64,000 bases of DNA from Pegoplata infirma (lineage: Eukaryota > Arthropoda > Insecta > Diptera > Anthomyiidae). The stretch is taken from positions 36,076,971 to 36,140,970 of the forward strand of contig OY992540.1 of assembly GCA_963921195.1 (NCBI GenBank). The letters run 5' to 3'. Shown in pieces: positions 22,551 to 32,686 of the stretch (its first letter is position 1; every line of letters begins with the position of its first letter). Under the pieces are notes generated by a model that had not been told where the DNA came from, made no database searches, and saw nothing but the letters and a program-made list of their open reading frames with translations. The position numbers and the translations under genes are program-made.

Positions 22551-22765
22551 GGGGCATGTCAAAGGCTCAATTCCGTTCGGAAAAAGTGGTTTTCTCGAAA
22601 AACGCAAAGCGAATATTTTTTTCAGAATGAAACCACTTTTATGCAATTCAATTTCACTTTGTTTTTTAAGTGATTTTATTCCGAACAAAAAAATATTCGT
22701 GTTGCTTTTTACGAGTAAACCACTTTGTTTTAAAACCGAACGGAATTGAGTCTGTGACATGCCCC
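22551..22765. mobile_element. 215-bp palindromic MITE (GGGGCATGTCA termini)
   Basis: The ends GGGGCATGTCAAAGGCTCAA and TTGAGTCTGTGACATGCCCC are inverted, with a 3-bp flanking duplication GAA. Subterminal AATTCCGTTCGG/CCGAACGGAATT and AAAGTGGTTT words pair as well, so almost the whole element folds on itself. A second copy lies at 29858-30079. The 3-bp duplication fits PIF/Harbinger or CMC elements; the family is not settled. Confidence 0.82.
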
Positions 22766-22914
22766 GAAGATATGAGGAACAGATCACATAATTCAATTTC
22801 AAGTGATTCGGAAAATTCATGTGAATTAAAGTTTTTAATAAGCGTAAATACATGTGTACTTTGGTGGTTTTACGGAAAGAAACATTCTGCCAAATTACCT
22901 TTTGAAAAAATTAC

Positions 22915-23114
22915 CAAGGATAGTCTCCCTAGCGTCACCCTTCGATCTTAATGAAATTTGGATGTTTTTCAGAACAAAAATTCATTTTAAGCACGTATTT
23001 TTTTTAACGGTTCAAACTCATTTTAAGGCAGGGTAAAAAAAAAAAAACGTGTCTATTTTTTTCCTGATCTACAAAATTTCATGAAGTTTGGAGAGTGACT
23101 AGGGAGACTGCTTG
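22915..23114. mobile_element. short member of the CAAGGGAAG/TAA fold-back family
   Basis: It begins CAAGGATAGTCTCCCTAGCG and ends AGGGAGACTGCTTG before TAA. This resembles the ends of the element at 55524-55961 (CAAGGGAAGTCTCCCTGGAG / GGAGACTTCCCTTG). It is shortened to about 200 bp. Confidence 0.6.
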
Positions 23115-23571
23115 TAATAGGGTAACAAAATGTACTTTTTCGATATTCTAAAACTAACATTAAAAAAAAAAGATTTTTTTTGTTTGTTTTGTTTCTATAT
23201 GGTATTAGGATCTTATTTTAGTTTTATGATTTTCATTTAAGGTTAGACAACTGGGTTGAGGTATGGCTGGTTGAACATCAACTTTGTGGAACTACCCAAA
23301 ATGTTAACAATCATTTAGGATTCTACATACGCATATAATCTTTTTGTTTTTTTTTTTTTCTTTAAGTAATACATAATAAAAATATTACAAACTAATTACA
23401 CATACAATACTGTACTATGTACTCTACAATACTATTATATAAATGAAGTAATGAGCTGGATGAATGGGGGCGGGTGATACAACAATTAAATGAATTAAAT
23501 TCTAACAGTAATGACTTTTTTGTTTAACAAGTGGTAGTTTAAAGGGAAAAATGAAGATTTTTGAATTGGTT
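23115..23571 (-). other. Ipk2 3' flank
   Basis: Sequence after the Ipk2 stop codon on the minus strand, presumably including its 3' UTR. It is less repetitive than its surroundings. I could not identify a clear AATAAA on the minus strand. Confidence 0.4.
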
Positions 23572-24585
23572 TCAAACATCTAATAACTCTTCAATTATTT
23601 GGATAAGATTTTCCAAACCAAATAAGTAGTTGTCATCTAATTTTCCATCCTCTGCTGGAAAAACATGAGCAAAATCAATCATACGTATTTTAACGTAATC
23701 GGAGGGAGAAGATACCACAGATTTAATGTTACGACTTTTATAATTTAAAGAATTATTTTGGTAGTTGTCTTTTTGTGTAGTGCTGCTAATGGAATTGATG
23801 TGGTTAGATGTTTTATTGGATTGTGCGTCGTCGCCACCATTTAACGTTGCTACGCCATTATAGTGTTGTGCGTCTTCGTGGTTATGTAGTGTTGTCTCTA
23901 AGGCCTCATAGTCATAAATAATCAATAAGGAACTGGCATAGAAATGTAGGAAAGTCTGTTGTCTAAACCATTCTTGTATTTGGTAAAGTTGTTTGAGCAT
24001 TTCTTGTATCAATGGCTTACAGACATTATGTTGAGCATTTAAAAATATCCGTATTGCTTCCCGCAGACCAGCTGTATCCAGTTGTTTGCCATAATCTTTA
24101 CCATATTTTTTTAATTCTCCTTCGCTTGTATATACCTGGAAACCGGGCAAACATAGCCCCAATACTTGTTTACTTTGTACATATTTTTCATCTTCTACCC
24201 GTTTCTTTTGTGGTGATGCCAACGGATCCCATGTACGTTTTCCAATTTTTATATCCATTATGCAGGGTTTTTGCATGCCATAAGAAAGATCTTCCATTTT
24301 CAGAAAATTATGCTCTTTGGAATTCACAACAAGTTTTAGTTTTTCATAAAACTGTGGCACCAGTTCACGAGCTTTCACCAAAGTAGGGTCAGTGGCCGTT
24401 TGTAACCTTTCATAAAACCACAATTCCCTCTCACCGCATTGTGGTTTGCCCATTGGTTTTAATACACAAGCTACTGATTCATCTCGAAGCATCCCCAAAT
24501 TCTGAGTATTCGGTGAGAAAGTATGTCCGGCCACCTGTGTCTCCAATAGAGTGAAACCTTTTGGCAGCTGTGGTGGTTGATTCAT
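23572..24585 (-). CDS. Ipk2: inositol polyphosphate multikinase, intronless
   Basis: This family phosphorylates inositol tris- and tetrakisphosphates to InsP5 and can act on PIP2. It works in nucleus and cytoplasm. The 337-aa frame carries the IPK-family substrate-binding motif PxxxDxKxG (PCIMDIKIG, residues 107-115). The SSLL box is SSLLIIYD (218-225). The IDF catalytic motif is RMIDFAHVFP (301-310), with D304 expected to bind Mg. An N- and Q-rich insert of about 65 residues (230-295) separates SSLL from IDF. A low-complexity insert at this place is common in fly homologues. The start is the only ATG before the conserved LPKGFTLLETQVAGH block. The gene is convergent with Sf3b1 and divergent from Ntf-2. 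No frameshift is seen. Confidence 0.96.
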   Translation of the reverse strand: MNQPPQLPKGFTLLETQVAGHTFSPNTQNLGMLRDESVACVLKPMGKPQCGERELWFYERLQTATDPTLVKARELVPQFYEKLKLVVNSKEHNFLKMEDLSYGMQKPCIMDIKIGKRTWDPLASPQKKRVEDEKYVQSKQVLGLCLPGFQVYTSEGELKKYGKDYGKQLDTAGLREAIRIFLNAQHNVCKPLIQEMLKQLYQIQEWFRQQTFLHFYASSLLIIYDYEALETTLHNHEDAQHYNGVATLNGGDDAQSNKTSNHINSISSTTQKDNYQNNSLNYKSRNIKSVVSSPSDYVKIRMIDFAHVFPAEDGKLDDNYLFGLENLIQIIEELLDV

Positions 24586-25169
24586 CGTTATCAGTCTGTT
24601 GTAGTTGCCTTATTAAAATGATGTTAACCAAATTGTATCTTTAAGTTTATTAACACTTTATTAAATGATTCACACCATGCGTTAAATAAATACCCTTTAC
24701 ATTTCCTGCCTATTGTATGTATTGGGGGAAAAAAAATAAATTTTGATAATCGTTTTATTCGATTATTTGTTTTTGTTGCTAATCTTTGAAAAGTGATGCC
24801 ACTTGCAAAAAAAAAATCTCAAATTGTGGGGAAATGTAAAAAAAAAAATACATCGAGTAAAAAATACTTACAACACTTAATTTGTATAGGATAATTTATA
24901 CACGTTAGCAAAAAATTCACCTATAAATGTGGCTAAAATTTTTTTCAAATATTTGTTATGCAAATATAAAGTTATTTAAATGCAAATAAATCATAAAAAC
25001 GGCGTTGTTACACTACCCCAGTTTTATAGAAAATATGGCATCACTAAAACTAAAAATTGCGCCATATATTTTTGCTTTCAAAAAATGTCAATGTTGCCAG
25101 AATTTGCAATATGGCCAGAAATTGAAAGTACAAGTACAACACAGGCTTTGGCCTCAAATTCGACACTTA
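24586..25169. other. divergent upstream region of Ipk2
   Basis: It presumably contains the Ipk2 5' UTR and promoter. It is AT-rich and I see no motif I can support. The open frames 24980-25243 and 25005-25190 run into mobile-element sequence and are not convincing genes. Confidence 0.35.
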
Positions 25170-26045
25170 CAAGGAAAGTCTTCTTTATGAAAGTCCGATT
25201 TTTATGGAATTGGTTTTATTTTGTAGTAGAGATGGGCCCGTGAGTGTTTTTAGACTCACTCTCACGACAGGAATTTTTGAATCACGCACACTCACTCACG
25301 AGCATATTTGTTCTACTCACACTCACTCACAATCACTTGAGTAAATTTAATACAACTCACACTCACGTGCACTCACACAAGCTTCACTCACACTCACACT
25401 CACTTTGACTCACGCTCACGAAACTCTTATTTACACAAAGAAAATTTCAAAAATCTTTCAAAATTTTCAGCAAAACTTACAGTTGATTGAAATTTTACAT
25501 TTTTTTTGCTTTTTTCGGGACGAAATCGTAAGTAAGCCAAGTTTTACAATTTTTTTGTTGCTTTTTTTGGTACCAAAGGAAATATGAAGAGAAAATAAAT
25601 CACGTAAACTCACGCAAAAAAATCGACTCACGCACACTCACCTACGCAAAAATCTTACTCACGCACACTCACTCACGCAATTTTTTTCTCCACTCACACT
25701 CACTCACAATCACGTGAGTAAAATTGAATTCAGTCGCACTCACGCGTGAATCACGTGAATCACGCGTTAATCTGCTCATGTGCCCATCTCTATTTTGTAG
25801 AGCAGGAAAAATAAATACGTGTCGTATTTTTTAGCGGCCCAAATTCATATTTGGCGGTGCAAATGAGGGGTCATATATTGTAATTTTTGGTTTTTCTTCT
25901 ATATTATGAAAATAAACCTAGTCATGTTGCGTACCAATTAGAAGGTCTTTGGAAAATCAACTAAGCGTGTAAATAAGGTGCACAACTTCTCGTCATATTG
26001 AGTAAAATACCAAAATTTAGAACATTTTTGTTAATAATAATTTTT
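25170..26045 (-). mobile_element. partial CAAGGGAAG/TAA fold-back element upstream of Ntf-2
   Basis: From 25170 (CAAGGAAAGTCTTC) to about 25226, and again from 25801 to about 26045, the sequence matches the element at 55524-55961 in reverse. Shared words are GGAATTGGTTTTATTTTGTA, AAAATAAA...ACGTGTC, GTAACATGACTAGGTT-like and TACCAAAATTT. A hAT-type MITE interrupts it at 25227-25792. The far end of the element is not recognisable. Confidence 0.65.
25227..25792. mobile_element. 566-bp hAT-type MITE with (CACTCA)n subterminal repeats
   Basis: The ends TAGAGATGGGC and GCCCATCTCTA are inverted and flanked by the 8-bp duplication TTTTGTAG (25219-25226, 25793-25800). The related fold-back element at 55524-55961 has a single copy of that site (near 55910), which serves as an empty-site control. 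The subterminal regions are packed with CTCACACTCACTCACGAGCA-type repeats, and CACGTGAATCACG words lie near the right end. 8-bp duplications and TAGAG-type ends are typical of hAT (Buster-type) elements. The core is unrelated AT-rich DNA. Confidence 0.87.
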
Positions 26046-26284
26046 TTTTTGCTTGGGTACGTATTGCGATTTTATAACATATTTTTCGGCTGAACACCAA
26101 AAAACGGGAAATAAAAAAACTTTATAAGCAGATGTGTAACTAAAAAGGGTTTTATTAACTTGGATTTGGATACATCACCGTAAAAAAAAGAAAAATTCTC
26201 CCGACTGCAGCGCTTCAAATAAAAATTTTTCATTTGTTCATTTTATTTAAATGATGAAAATAAAAATGTGTATTTGTTTTTTTT

Positions 26285-26425
26285 TATTTTAACTCACGAA
26301 GCAAAAACACACGCATAAGCTTATTTTTTCTAATCACACGCACTCACAATCGCGTGAGTAGAAATAAATTTCACTCACGATCACGCGTGATTTATGATTC
26401 GTGTTACGTCACGAGCACATCTCTA
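26285..26425. mobile_element. right-end fragment of the (CACTCA) hAT MITE
   Basis: It carries CACGCACTCACAATCGCGTG and the terminal CACATCTCTA, like the right end of the copy at 25227-25792. The left end is missing. Similar end fragments occur at 49803-49842 and 50265-50395. Confidence 0.65.
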
Positions 26426-26429
26426 CTAC

Positions 26430-26647
26430 AAACTACACATTTTTTCAAAGACATTAAAAAATCTGGCCACACCCAACAACACCGACGCGAATTAACTGAT
26501 TCGCAAAAATCTTTAGCAACTCGCAAAAAGGGGGACGGGTGCTAGTGGCTCTGTCGGAATTTTAGTTTTTTTTTTTGTGAAAAAAATTAATATTGCAATT
26601 GAATTTCACCAGTTTTCTGTGCATATTCCTAAACATAAGTAAATAAA
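26430..26647 (+). promoter_or_regulatory. Ntf-2 5' UTR/promoter region
   Basis: Relatively GC-rich sequence (near 26470-26560) precedes the Ntf-2 start codon, followed by an AT-rich leader. I cannot place the transcription start. Mobile elements end only about 220 bp upstream of the ATG. Confidence 0.4.
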
Positions 26648-29600
26648 ATGGCATTAAATCCACAATATGAAGACATTGGCAAAGGATTTGTGGCACAATA
26701 CTATGCCCTTTTTGATGATCCGCTGCAACGAGCAAATGTGGTTAACTTCTATAGCGTGAGTAAAGAAAAAAATTGTTGCCTTAAAAGGTCAAAATTAATT
26801 TTTTTTGTTAATATTTGGTGGAGTCACAATAAAAATAGAATTATTTAAAAAAGTACATGTTGTGCTGCGCTATAAATTATTCTGGATAGTTCCCATTAAA
26901 TAATGTGACATACCAATTAAATGAGATCACAAATTACCAACACTAAGGGAGCAACAAATACAAGATTTCGTCTTGACGACGTGACTTATATTAGATGAAG
27001 CCAAACATATTGGGCGGATACATGGGAGTTTTCAATGGTTCTTTTGTATACCCATATAAACTTAATAATCAAAATAATGCGCATCTATGTACATGGATCA
27101 ACACTTTTGAAGATTCTATTGATATTTTCTTCGGAAACATGCTGCAACTCAGCCCTTAACTGATGAGATAAAAATAATTTTTATACCAAATCAGAAAAAT
27201 ATTTAGCGAAGACATTTTGGCAGAAATTATGCCTTAAGTTTACTGTCATTTCTCTGATTGCTCCCAAATTTTTACCTTTTAATTATTAGTTACAACTACC
27301 TATTTAGGTGCTTTTTAACGGCGAGATCAAAGACGTCTAATAAAGGACATTCCATTGGCAAATTGTGGGAATCTAGTTCTAAGCGAACTTGACTATTGTT
27401 TTTTTGAGATTTTACGCCATTTGGGCGTGATATTGTTCTCAAATTATGCCGGCTAGAAGTTTTAAATTTTTGTTCTTGTATCTTCATTTTGTATCGGACT
27501 TGAACAAAATATGTATCATTAGAAAGGTAAACTTAACATAAAATTAAAAAAAAAAAAATAGAGGCAACTAACAAGGGAAGTATCTCAACCCTTATGAACC
27601 GATTTGCCTGAAACTTAAAATATATATAAATGAGACGATTTTAAGGATGGAGTGTCTCGGCTTATCGGCCATATCAGTGTTTAAAAATTTCGTTGTCCCC
27701 TTATGAAACAATGAGGACCTTCGGGAAAATTTCGATAACTCCCGAACTAACAGGAATATCGTCTAGAGCAAAAATACGTGTCGACTTAAATTTGATAAAG
27801 AATATTTTATATTAACATGGATATCGTCGGTCTATGTCTTCATGTATATACCCCCCAAAATTTACTCATTTTCACGAGAAAAATATTTAACAAAGCCGAA
27901 TTTTTACAAGGTTATGCCACCTTTGGATAGGCATTAAAAAAACCTTTCTTCTCATATGGAACCATCATATAGTTTCTTAGCAAGAAACGGCCGAAAAATC
28001 CAAAAAACTATTTTTTCGCCAATTTTTGACCCATTTTTTGAACCCCTAAATTCCCGATATGGCCAATAAGCCGAGACACCCCAACCTTAAAATGGTCTCA
28101 TTTATATATATTTTAAGTTTCAGGCAAATCGGTTCATAAGGGTTGAGATACTTCCCTTGTAAGCATAAAAGCTTTATTGAGCGAAACCGCTTAACCAATT
28201 TTGGCACGAAAAAATGTATGAAAAAAATATGCAGATTTGGTTCAAAATTTTGACTTTTGCAAATATTTCTGAATATACTCAATGGATTTAGGATTTTAAC
28301 CCCAGGTTCTTTTAATTAGAGTGTCTACTTTAGAGTCGAACCTGAATCAAATTGCGTCGCGCAAGACGTAAAAAAAAACAAAAACAAACACATCAAATTT
28401 TAAATTTTTACGTCCGTTTGATTTAGGTACGTCACATTTAAATATTAGAAACGAAAAATTATTGGGCGTTACGCCTTACGCGACGCAATTTGATTCAGGT
28501 TGGACGCTTACATATCTGCTTTGAACAGGAAGTTTCTTGCAAAATTCGGATACTTATAAGGACATAACCAAAAACATTACATTTTGAACTTTCTTATAAT
28601 GTCCTGATGGTATCCTTGATCGTATCGAGTTCGAATTTCTTGAAAAGTTAGGTAATTTTATTGAAAATTCAAATAAAAAAAATATGAATAACTTTACCCA
28701 ATAAGCAATTTTAAAATTCAAGTGCAAATCAAGTATAAAACAAGTGTAAATCAAGCCCTAAATTCCAGCCCCTGCTTGATTTATACTTGAATTACACTTG
28801 AATTCAATAGCATACTCCAGCAAAACGGACACTGGAATTCAAGCCCTGTTTTTACAGCCTTTTCCCTGGTTTTCAAGCGTAAAAACAGCGCTTGAATTCA
28901 AGTATCCGTTTTGCTGGAGAATGCTATTGAATTCAAGTGTAATTCAAGTATAAATCAAGCATAGACTGGAAATAAGGGCTTGATTTACACTTGATTTATA
29001 CTTGATTTGCACTTGAATTTTAAATGTGCTTATTGGGTAACTACACTTTTTCAATATTAAATAGAAGTCTATGCCAAAATAAAGTTGATTTTTGTAGAGT
29101 AGTGGAATTAACCAATACCTAGTAAAAAAAAACTGTAGGTTAGTTGATAGCGTGCTAGACTATGAAACAAGAAGGCGTGGGTTCGATTTCCACCAAAAAC
29201 CCTTGGTCGATTTCGGTACAACGAGACGACGGTCATTGTTACCAGTTCTCGTTTAGGTTGAAATTATTAAAAATGGTTTGTAATTAAATGAAAAAAATAA
29301 ATGAAAACCACTTGATCACGGAATTAAATTACATATTAGTTAAAGATAATTTAAACTAAACAAGTAAAAAAGTTAAATTCGGCCTTGCCGAATGTATTGA
29401 TACCCTCCACAATTTCAAAAAGTTTATTGCAAAAAGCTTTATTAAAAAAGAAATTACCTTTAAAAAAAAAAATAGTGAAAAAAATTTCCGCGAAAAAAAT
29501 CTATCCGCTGTTTTTTTCATTTTTTATCAAAATATATGTTCGTACTTGTTTAAATACCATTTGGTGTTCAATTATGTTCACATATGTCAACCAGCAGCCG

Positions 29601-32600
29601 AATTAAAGCATTTTGTATTTTTAGGTTATGTTGAATGTACTAACATTTTTGAGGTGTCCTTACATTTTCGTTCATAACTTTTGAACCGCTGAACCGATAT
29701 CGCTCAAATGCAATACCAAACTTCTCGGGAGATCTTCCAATAAATATGTTAAGTTTCAGTCGTCTCCGTATTGTATTTTAGCCGTGATCACCATTTCCAC
29801 AGACAGGAACACGGACATCGCTAGAATGTCTTAAAATCGATCAGGGATCATGAATATGGGGCATATCACATACTCAATTCCGTTCGGATTTGAAAAAAGT
29901 GGTTTACTTGTAAAACGCGAAACGAATATTATTTTTTCGGAATGACATCACTTTCAAAAATCAAAGTGGAATTGAATGGCATAAAAGTGGTTTCATTCCG
30001 AAAAAAAATATTTGCTTTGCGTTTTACGAGTAAACCACTTATACCACTTCCGAACGGAATTGAGTCTGTGACATGCCCCTATATATACTTTTTGGGGTCC
30101 CAGCCCGATATTTCGATGAGTTACAAACGGAATGACAAACATATATATGCCCTCTATCATTAACAAGGATGGTATCCCATAGCTTACACACCGATTGTCC
30201 TGCACTTTTAATATGTTATAGGAGATCAAAATCTAAGATTTACCTTTTTTTTAAAGTCTAGGGAGGTTGAGAAACTGTAATTTTTTCGTTTTTTCGATTT
30301 TTTTTCGTATTTCTTCCAAAGGGACTATATGAAAGGTTTTTTAAAGGCCTATTTAATGGTGTATCGGGCTTGGCAAAGTTATTCTTTTTTAAGTTGGTTT
30401 TTGTCCAAAATGTGTAAATGTTGAGCTACTTTATATGGAGAAGTATATACGTACGAACCCCAAATCTATCCATATTAATCTCTATTAAGTTTAAGCCGAC
30501 ACGTGTTTTTTGCTTTTGCCGAAATTCCTGTTAGTTCGGCTTTTATTCAGATTTTCCCGAAAGGCCATAATTTTTCATAAGGTGGTAAACCTTTTTTTAA
30601 ACCACCGGGATAACCGATAAAAAATAGCAGGTTAATCTTAGTTTTCGGTACTTATTAACATATATAAGATACAGATCAATCGAAGTGTAAGTTATTGGAT
30701 ACCTTCCTTATAAGTGGAGGGTATAAAAAGAGGTTCAATTTGACTCTTAATATATCGGTTGATACAAGAGGTACAATGCCAGTTATTGACACAATTTGAA
30801 GCTTATGACCTTGGCTACCAAACTAATTTGGCAAAATTTGTATTTATATAAATGCAATTTAAGATACAAACCATATTTATAAACGCAAAAATCGTGTTTT
30901 GGCACTTAAGGGCTAAATTAATCACCTTTTTTGAATGGCATTTTCATAAAATTTCGAATGAAACTTATCTCTTTTAAATAGGACAACAGTTTTTAAGATA
31001 TTATCAAAATATTTTTTTTTTTTAAATTTGAAGCCACCCCCTCTAAAAGGGGACGGGACGGTTTAATGATGTTGGTATCCGTCAGCGTATCTTTGACCCG
31101 TCTACCAAAGCACAAGGTTTTTTTTACCAAGTTCACCTTCGAGATATATCGTTTCAAAGTTTGGAACATGATTGTATATATCTTCAATGTTTATTACCCG
31201 ATACGGATATATTTGTATCGTTGGAAAGGTCTTTGATATTTATGTACTTTACACAAAATCGTCCGGAACAAATAGTGTTTTTAACAGTCTTTTTTTATGA
31301 AATACTTAATATTTAAATTTAGTAGTATTAATTATAATTAAGAACCAAAACTTCTCTGAATCGTTATTTTTTCATACTAAACTAACTTCATATAAAAATA
31401 TATTAATTCTTTATTTCTCTAGGCCACTGATTCTTTTATGTCCTTTGAAGGTATACAAATACAGGGAGCACCAAAAATAATGGAAAAACTAAGTGTAAGT
31501 AAACTTTTAAGTTAAAAACAAAGGAATGAATTTAATTTAGTAAATTTTTATTATTTTAGAGCCTTACCTTTCAAAAAATTTCCCGAGTCATAACAGCCGT
31601 TGATTCTCAGCCCATGTATGATGGTGGTGTTCTTATTAATGTTCTTGGTCGTTTACAGGTAAATTAAGCAATAGTATTTATAAAGAATCATTATGAATCA
31701 AATCAAGCATATACCACATTTTTTTAAAAGTCCCAGCACGTCTTTCGGAAGCAGTAACAGCAGTGAGAAGCACTTTACTGCTTCCTGCTTTAAACTGCAA
31801 CAGAATAACACAATAAATTTTGTAAGATTTTGACAGAAGCGTTTAAATACAGGTGGGACATTTCGAACACAAATAATCATGAATTATTTGATTGCATTGT
31901 CATGTGCTCCCGAACTTTTTGTAACTTATAATCGTGCTTGCAGGAAGTAACGATTTTTTCTGGTGTCCTACATATATTGGTATTTTATCATGGTTCAATT
32001 ATAGGTTTGAAACTGAAATTCATGATGTATTTACAAAAGGAAATTCAGTAACCTTTTTGTGAAAAAGTATAATTAAAAAAAAACATTAAAGAAATTCTTT
32101 TAACATAAAAAAATATTTTTAGAAACGATTGCTTTCCTCCCTGCAAGCACACCAAAATATTGCGGCAATATTAGAGCATAATCGTGTCAACATTTTTCAC
32201 GGACTGCCTTTCTAAATAATAACTTCTCGAAATTATATTCCAACGACACTTGTGCTTATATAAATTTTTAGCCCACGTATAATGTTTCAAACCTAGCTTA
32301 AGAAGTCAGGTTTGAGAACACAGATTATTTCTGATATATCTTTCGATATATGTTTAAACCTATGTTTTTTTGATATATTTTAAAAAGTTCGTATATTATT
32401 TCTGGCTTCTCAATAAGTACTATTGGCACATTTCATTTTATATTCATTTATCCATTCTCTCCTTCGTTCATCATATCAATTTTTTAACTCCATCTTAATC
32501 TTAAGTATACTCTTGGAGTATTATATTTACTAGCTAATGTGTGCCATCCATATTTTATTTATTTTTTTACAGTGCGATGAAGATCCTCCACATGCATTCT

Positions 32601-32686
32601 CTCAAATTTTTGTTTTGAGACCATTGGGCGGTACATTTTTCTGCGCCCACGATATTTTCCGTTTAAATATCCATAATTCTGCCTAA
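26648..32686 (+). CDS. Ntf-2: nuclear transport factor 2, four coding exons
   Basis: NTF2 is a small homodimeric cytosolic/nuclear-envelope protein. It binds Ran-GDP and FxFG nucleoporins and carries Ran into the nucleus. Exons: 26648-26755 (MALNPQYEDIGKGFVAQYY...), 31423-31494, 31560-31658 and 32573-32686, with GT/AG borders, all in phase 0. They give 130 aa, the usual length in flies. Recognisable family blocks are FYSATDSFMSFEG, ITAVDSQPMYDGGVLINVLG and the final FFCAHDIFRLNIHNSA. Intron 1 (4667 bp) holds several nested mobile elements; introns 2 and 3 are 65 and 914 bp. AATAAA at 32700-32705 may be the poly(A) signal. The gene is divergent from Ipk2 and convergent with the TPR gene. Confidence 0.96.
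27572..28159. mobile_element. 588-bp CAAGGGAAG/TAA fold-back element in Ntf-2 intron 1
   Basis: The terminal inverted repeats of about 120 bp start CAAGGGAAGTATCTCAACCC and end in its reverse complement, flanked by TAA on both sides (27569-27571, 28160-28162). The nearest relative is 38587-39173, of nearly the same size (587 bp) and sharing these arms, with an inverted core. A 3-bp TAA/TTA duplication is typical of PIF/Harbinger elements. No transposase. Confidence 0.85.
28340..28500. mobile_element. 161-bp hairpin MITE in Ntf-2 intron 1
   Basis: The ends ACCTGAATCAAATTGCGTCG and CGACGCAATTTGATTCAGGT are perfectly inverted. The next bases (CGC/GCG and AAGACGTAA/TTACGCCTT) pair imperfectly. 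No clear target duplication. Confidence 0.75.
28697..29037. mobile_element. 341-bp palindromic element in Ntf-2 intron 1
   Basis: The ends CCCAATAAGC...GCTTATTGGG are flanked by TA on both sides. Arms of about 155 bp pair almost throughout, including ATACTTGAATTACACTTGAA and CCAGCAAAACGGA. The outer arm is made of tandem ACTTGATTTAT/ACTTGAATTAC words. The TA flanks are compatible with a Tc1/mariner-type target, which is an inference only. Confidence 0.82.
29131..29310 (+). mobile_element. tRNA-derived SINE-like sequence
   Basis: An A-box-like TAGTTGATAGCG near 29141 is followed about 30 bp later by GGTTCGATTTC (29180-29190), close to the RNA polymerase III B-box. No acceptor stem can be formed, so this is not a tRNA gene. 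A roughly 100-bp unrelated segment and an A-rich tail follow, as in SINEs. Only one copy is in the window, so family status is unproven. Confidence 0.5.
29358..30163 (-). mobile_element. DINE-like element, reverse orientation, in Ntf-2 intron 1
   Basis: Read on the minus strand it runs from GCCCTCTATCATTAA (right) through CATTCCGTTTGTAACTCATC, CCAAAAAGTATATATA and a worn GTCC region, to the 3' hairpin TTCGGCAAGGCCGAA and ACTTTTTTACTTGTTT at 29358. Its closest relative is 51141-51748. A GGGGCATGTCA MITE interrupts it at 29858-30079. A fold-back element (30164-30710) splits its 5' hairpin: the outer hairpin half lies at 30714-30726. Confidence 0.78.
29858..30079. mobile_element. 222-bp GGGGCATGTCA-type MITE inserted in a DINE-like element
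   Basis: It has the same inverted ends and AATTCCGTTCGG subterminal palindrome as the copy at 22551-22765. It is flanked by the 3-bp duplication TAT (29855-29857, 30080-30082). The intact DINE-like copy at 51141 shows the uninterrupted target sequence near 51225. Confidence 0.82.
30164..30710. mobile_element. 547-bp CAAGGGAAG/TAA-family fold-back element inside a DINE hairpin
   Basis: It starts CAAGGATGGTATCCCATAGC and ends TTGGATACCTTCCTTA, with further pairing (CTTACAC...CGATTG on both sides) and TAA on each flank (30161-30163, 30711-30713). It sits exactly between the two halves of the DINE 5' hairpin. The core resembles the cores of 27572-28159 and 37535-38074 (TTAGTTCGG, TTTTCCCGAA). 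Confidence 0.78.
30714..31422. other. rest of Ntf-2 intron 1, no element recognised
   Basis: AT-rich intronic sequence. A few CC/GG-rich words near 31035-31065 do not belong to a repeat I can identify elsewhere in the window. Confidence 0.4.
32123..32215 (+). CDS. possible alternative terminal exon of Ntf-2
   Basis: A TTTTTAG acceptor at 32121-32122 is followed by a 30-codon frame in the same phase as the normal last exon, ending in TAA at 32213-32215 (KRLLSSLQAHQNIAAILEHN, then a further ten residues). Its protein does not resemble the NTF2 C-terminus, which needs the FFxAHDIFRL strand. It would give a truncated fold. The base composition is less AT-rich than the intron around it. It may be a real isoform, or only a chance acceptor plus short frame. 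Confidence 0.25.
   Translation, partial: KRLLSSLQAHQNIAAILEHNRVNIFHGLPF

Noticed and set aside
25248..25420. simple CACTCA microsatellite
   Set aside because: The repeats lie just inside inverted ends with an 8-bp target duplication, so they are part of a MITE.
29131..29200. tRNA gene
   Set aside because: A- and B-box words are present but the acceptor and anticodon stems do not pair; a SINE-like remnant is more likely.
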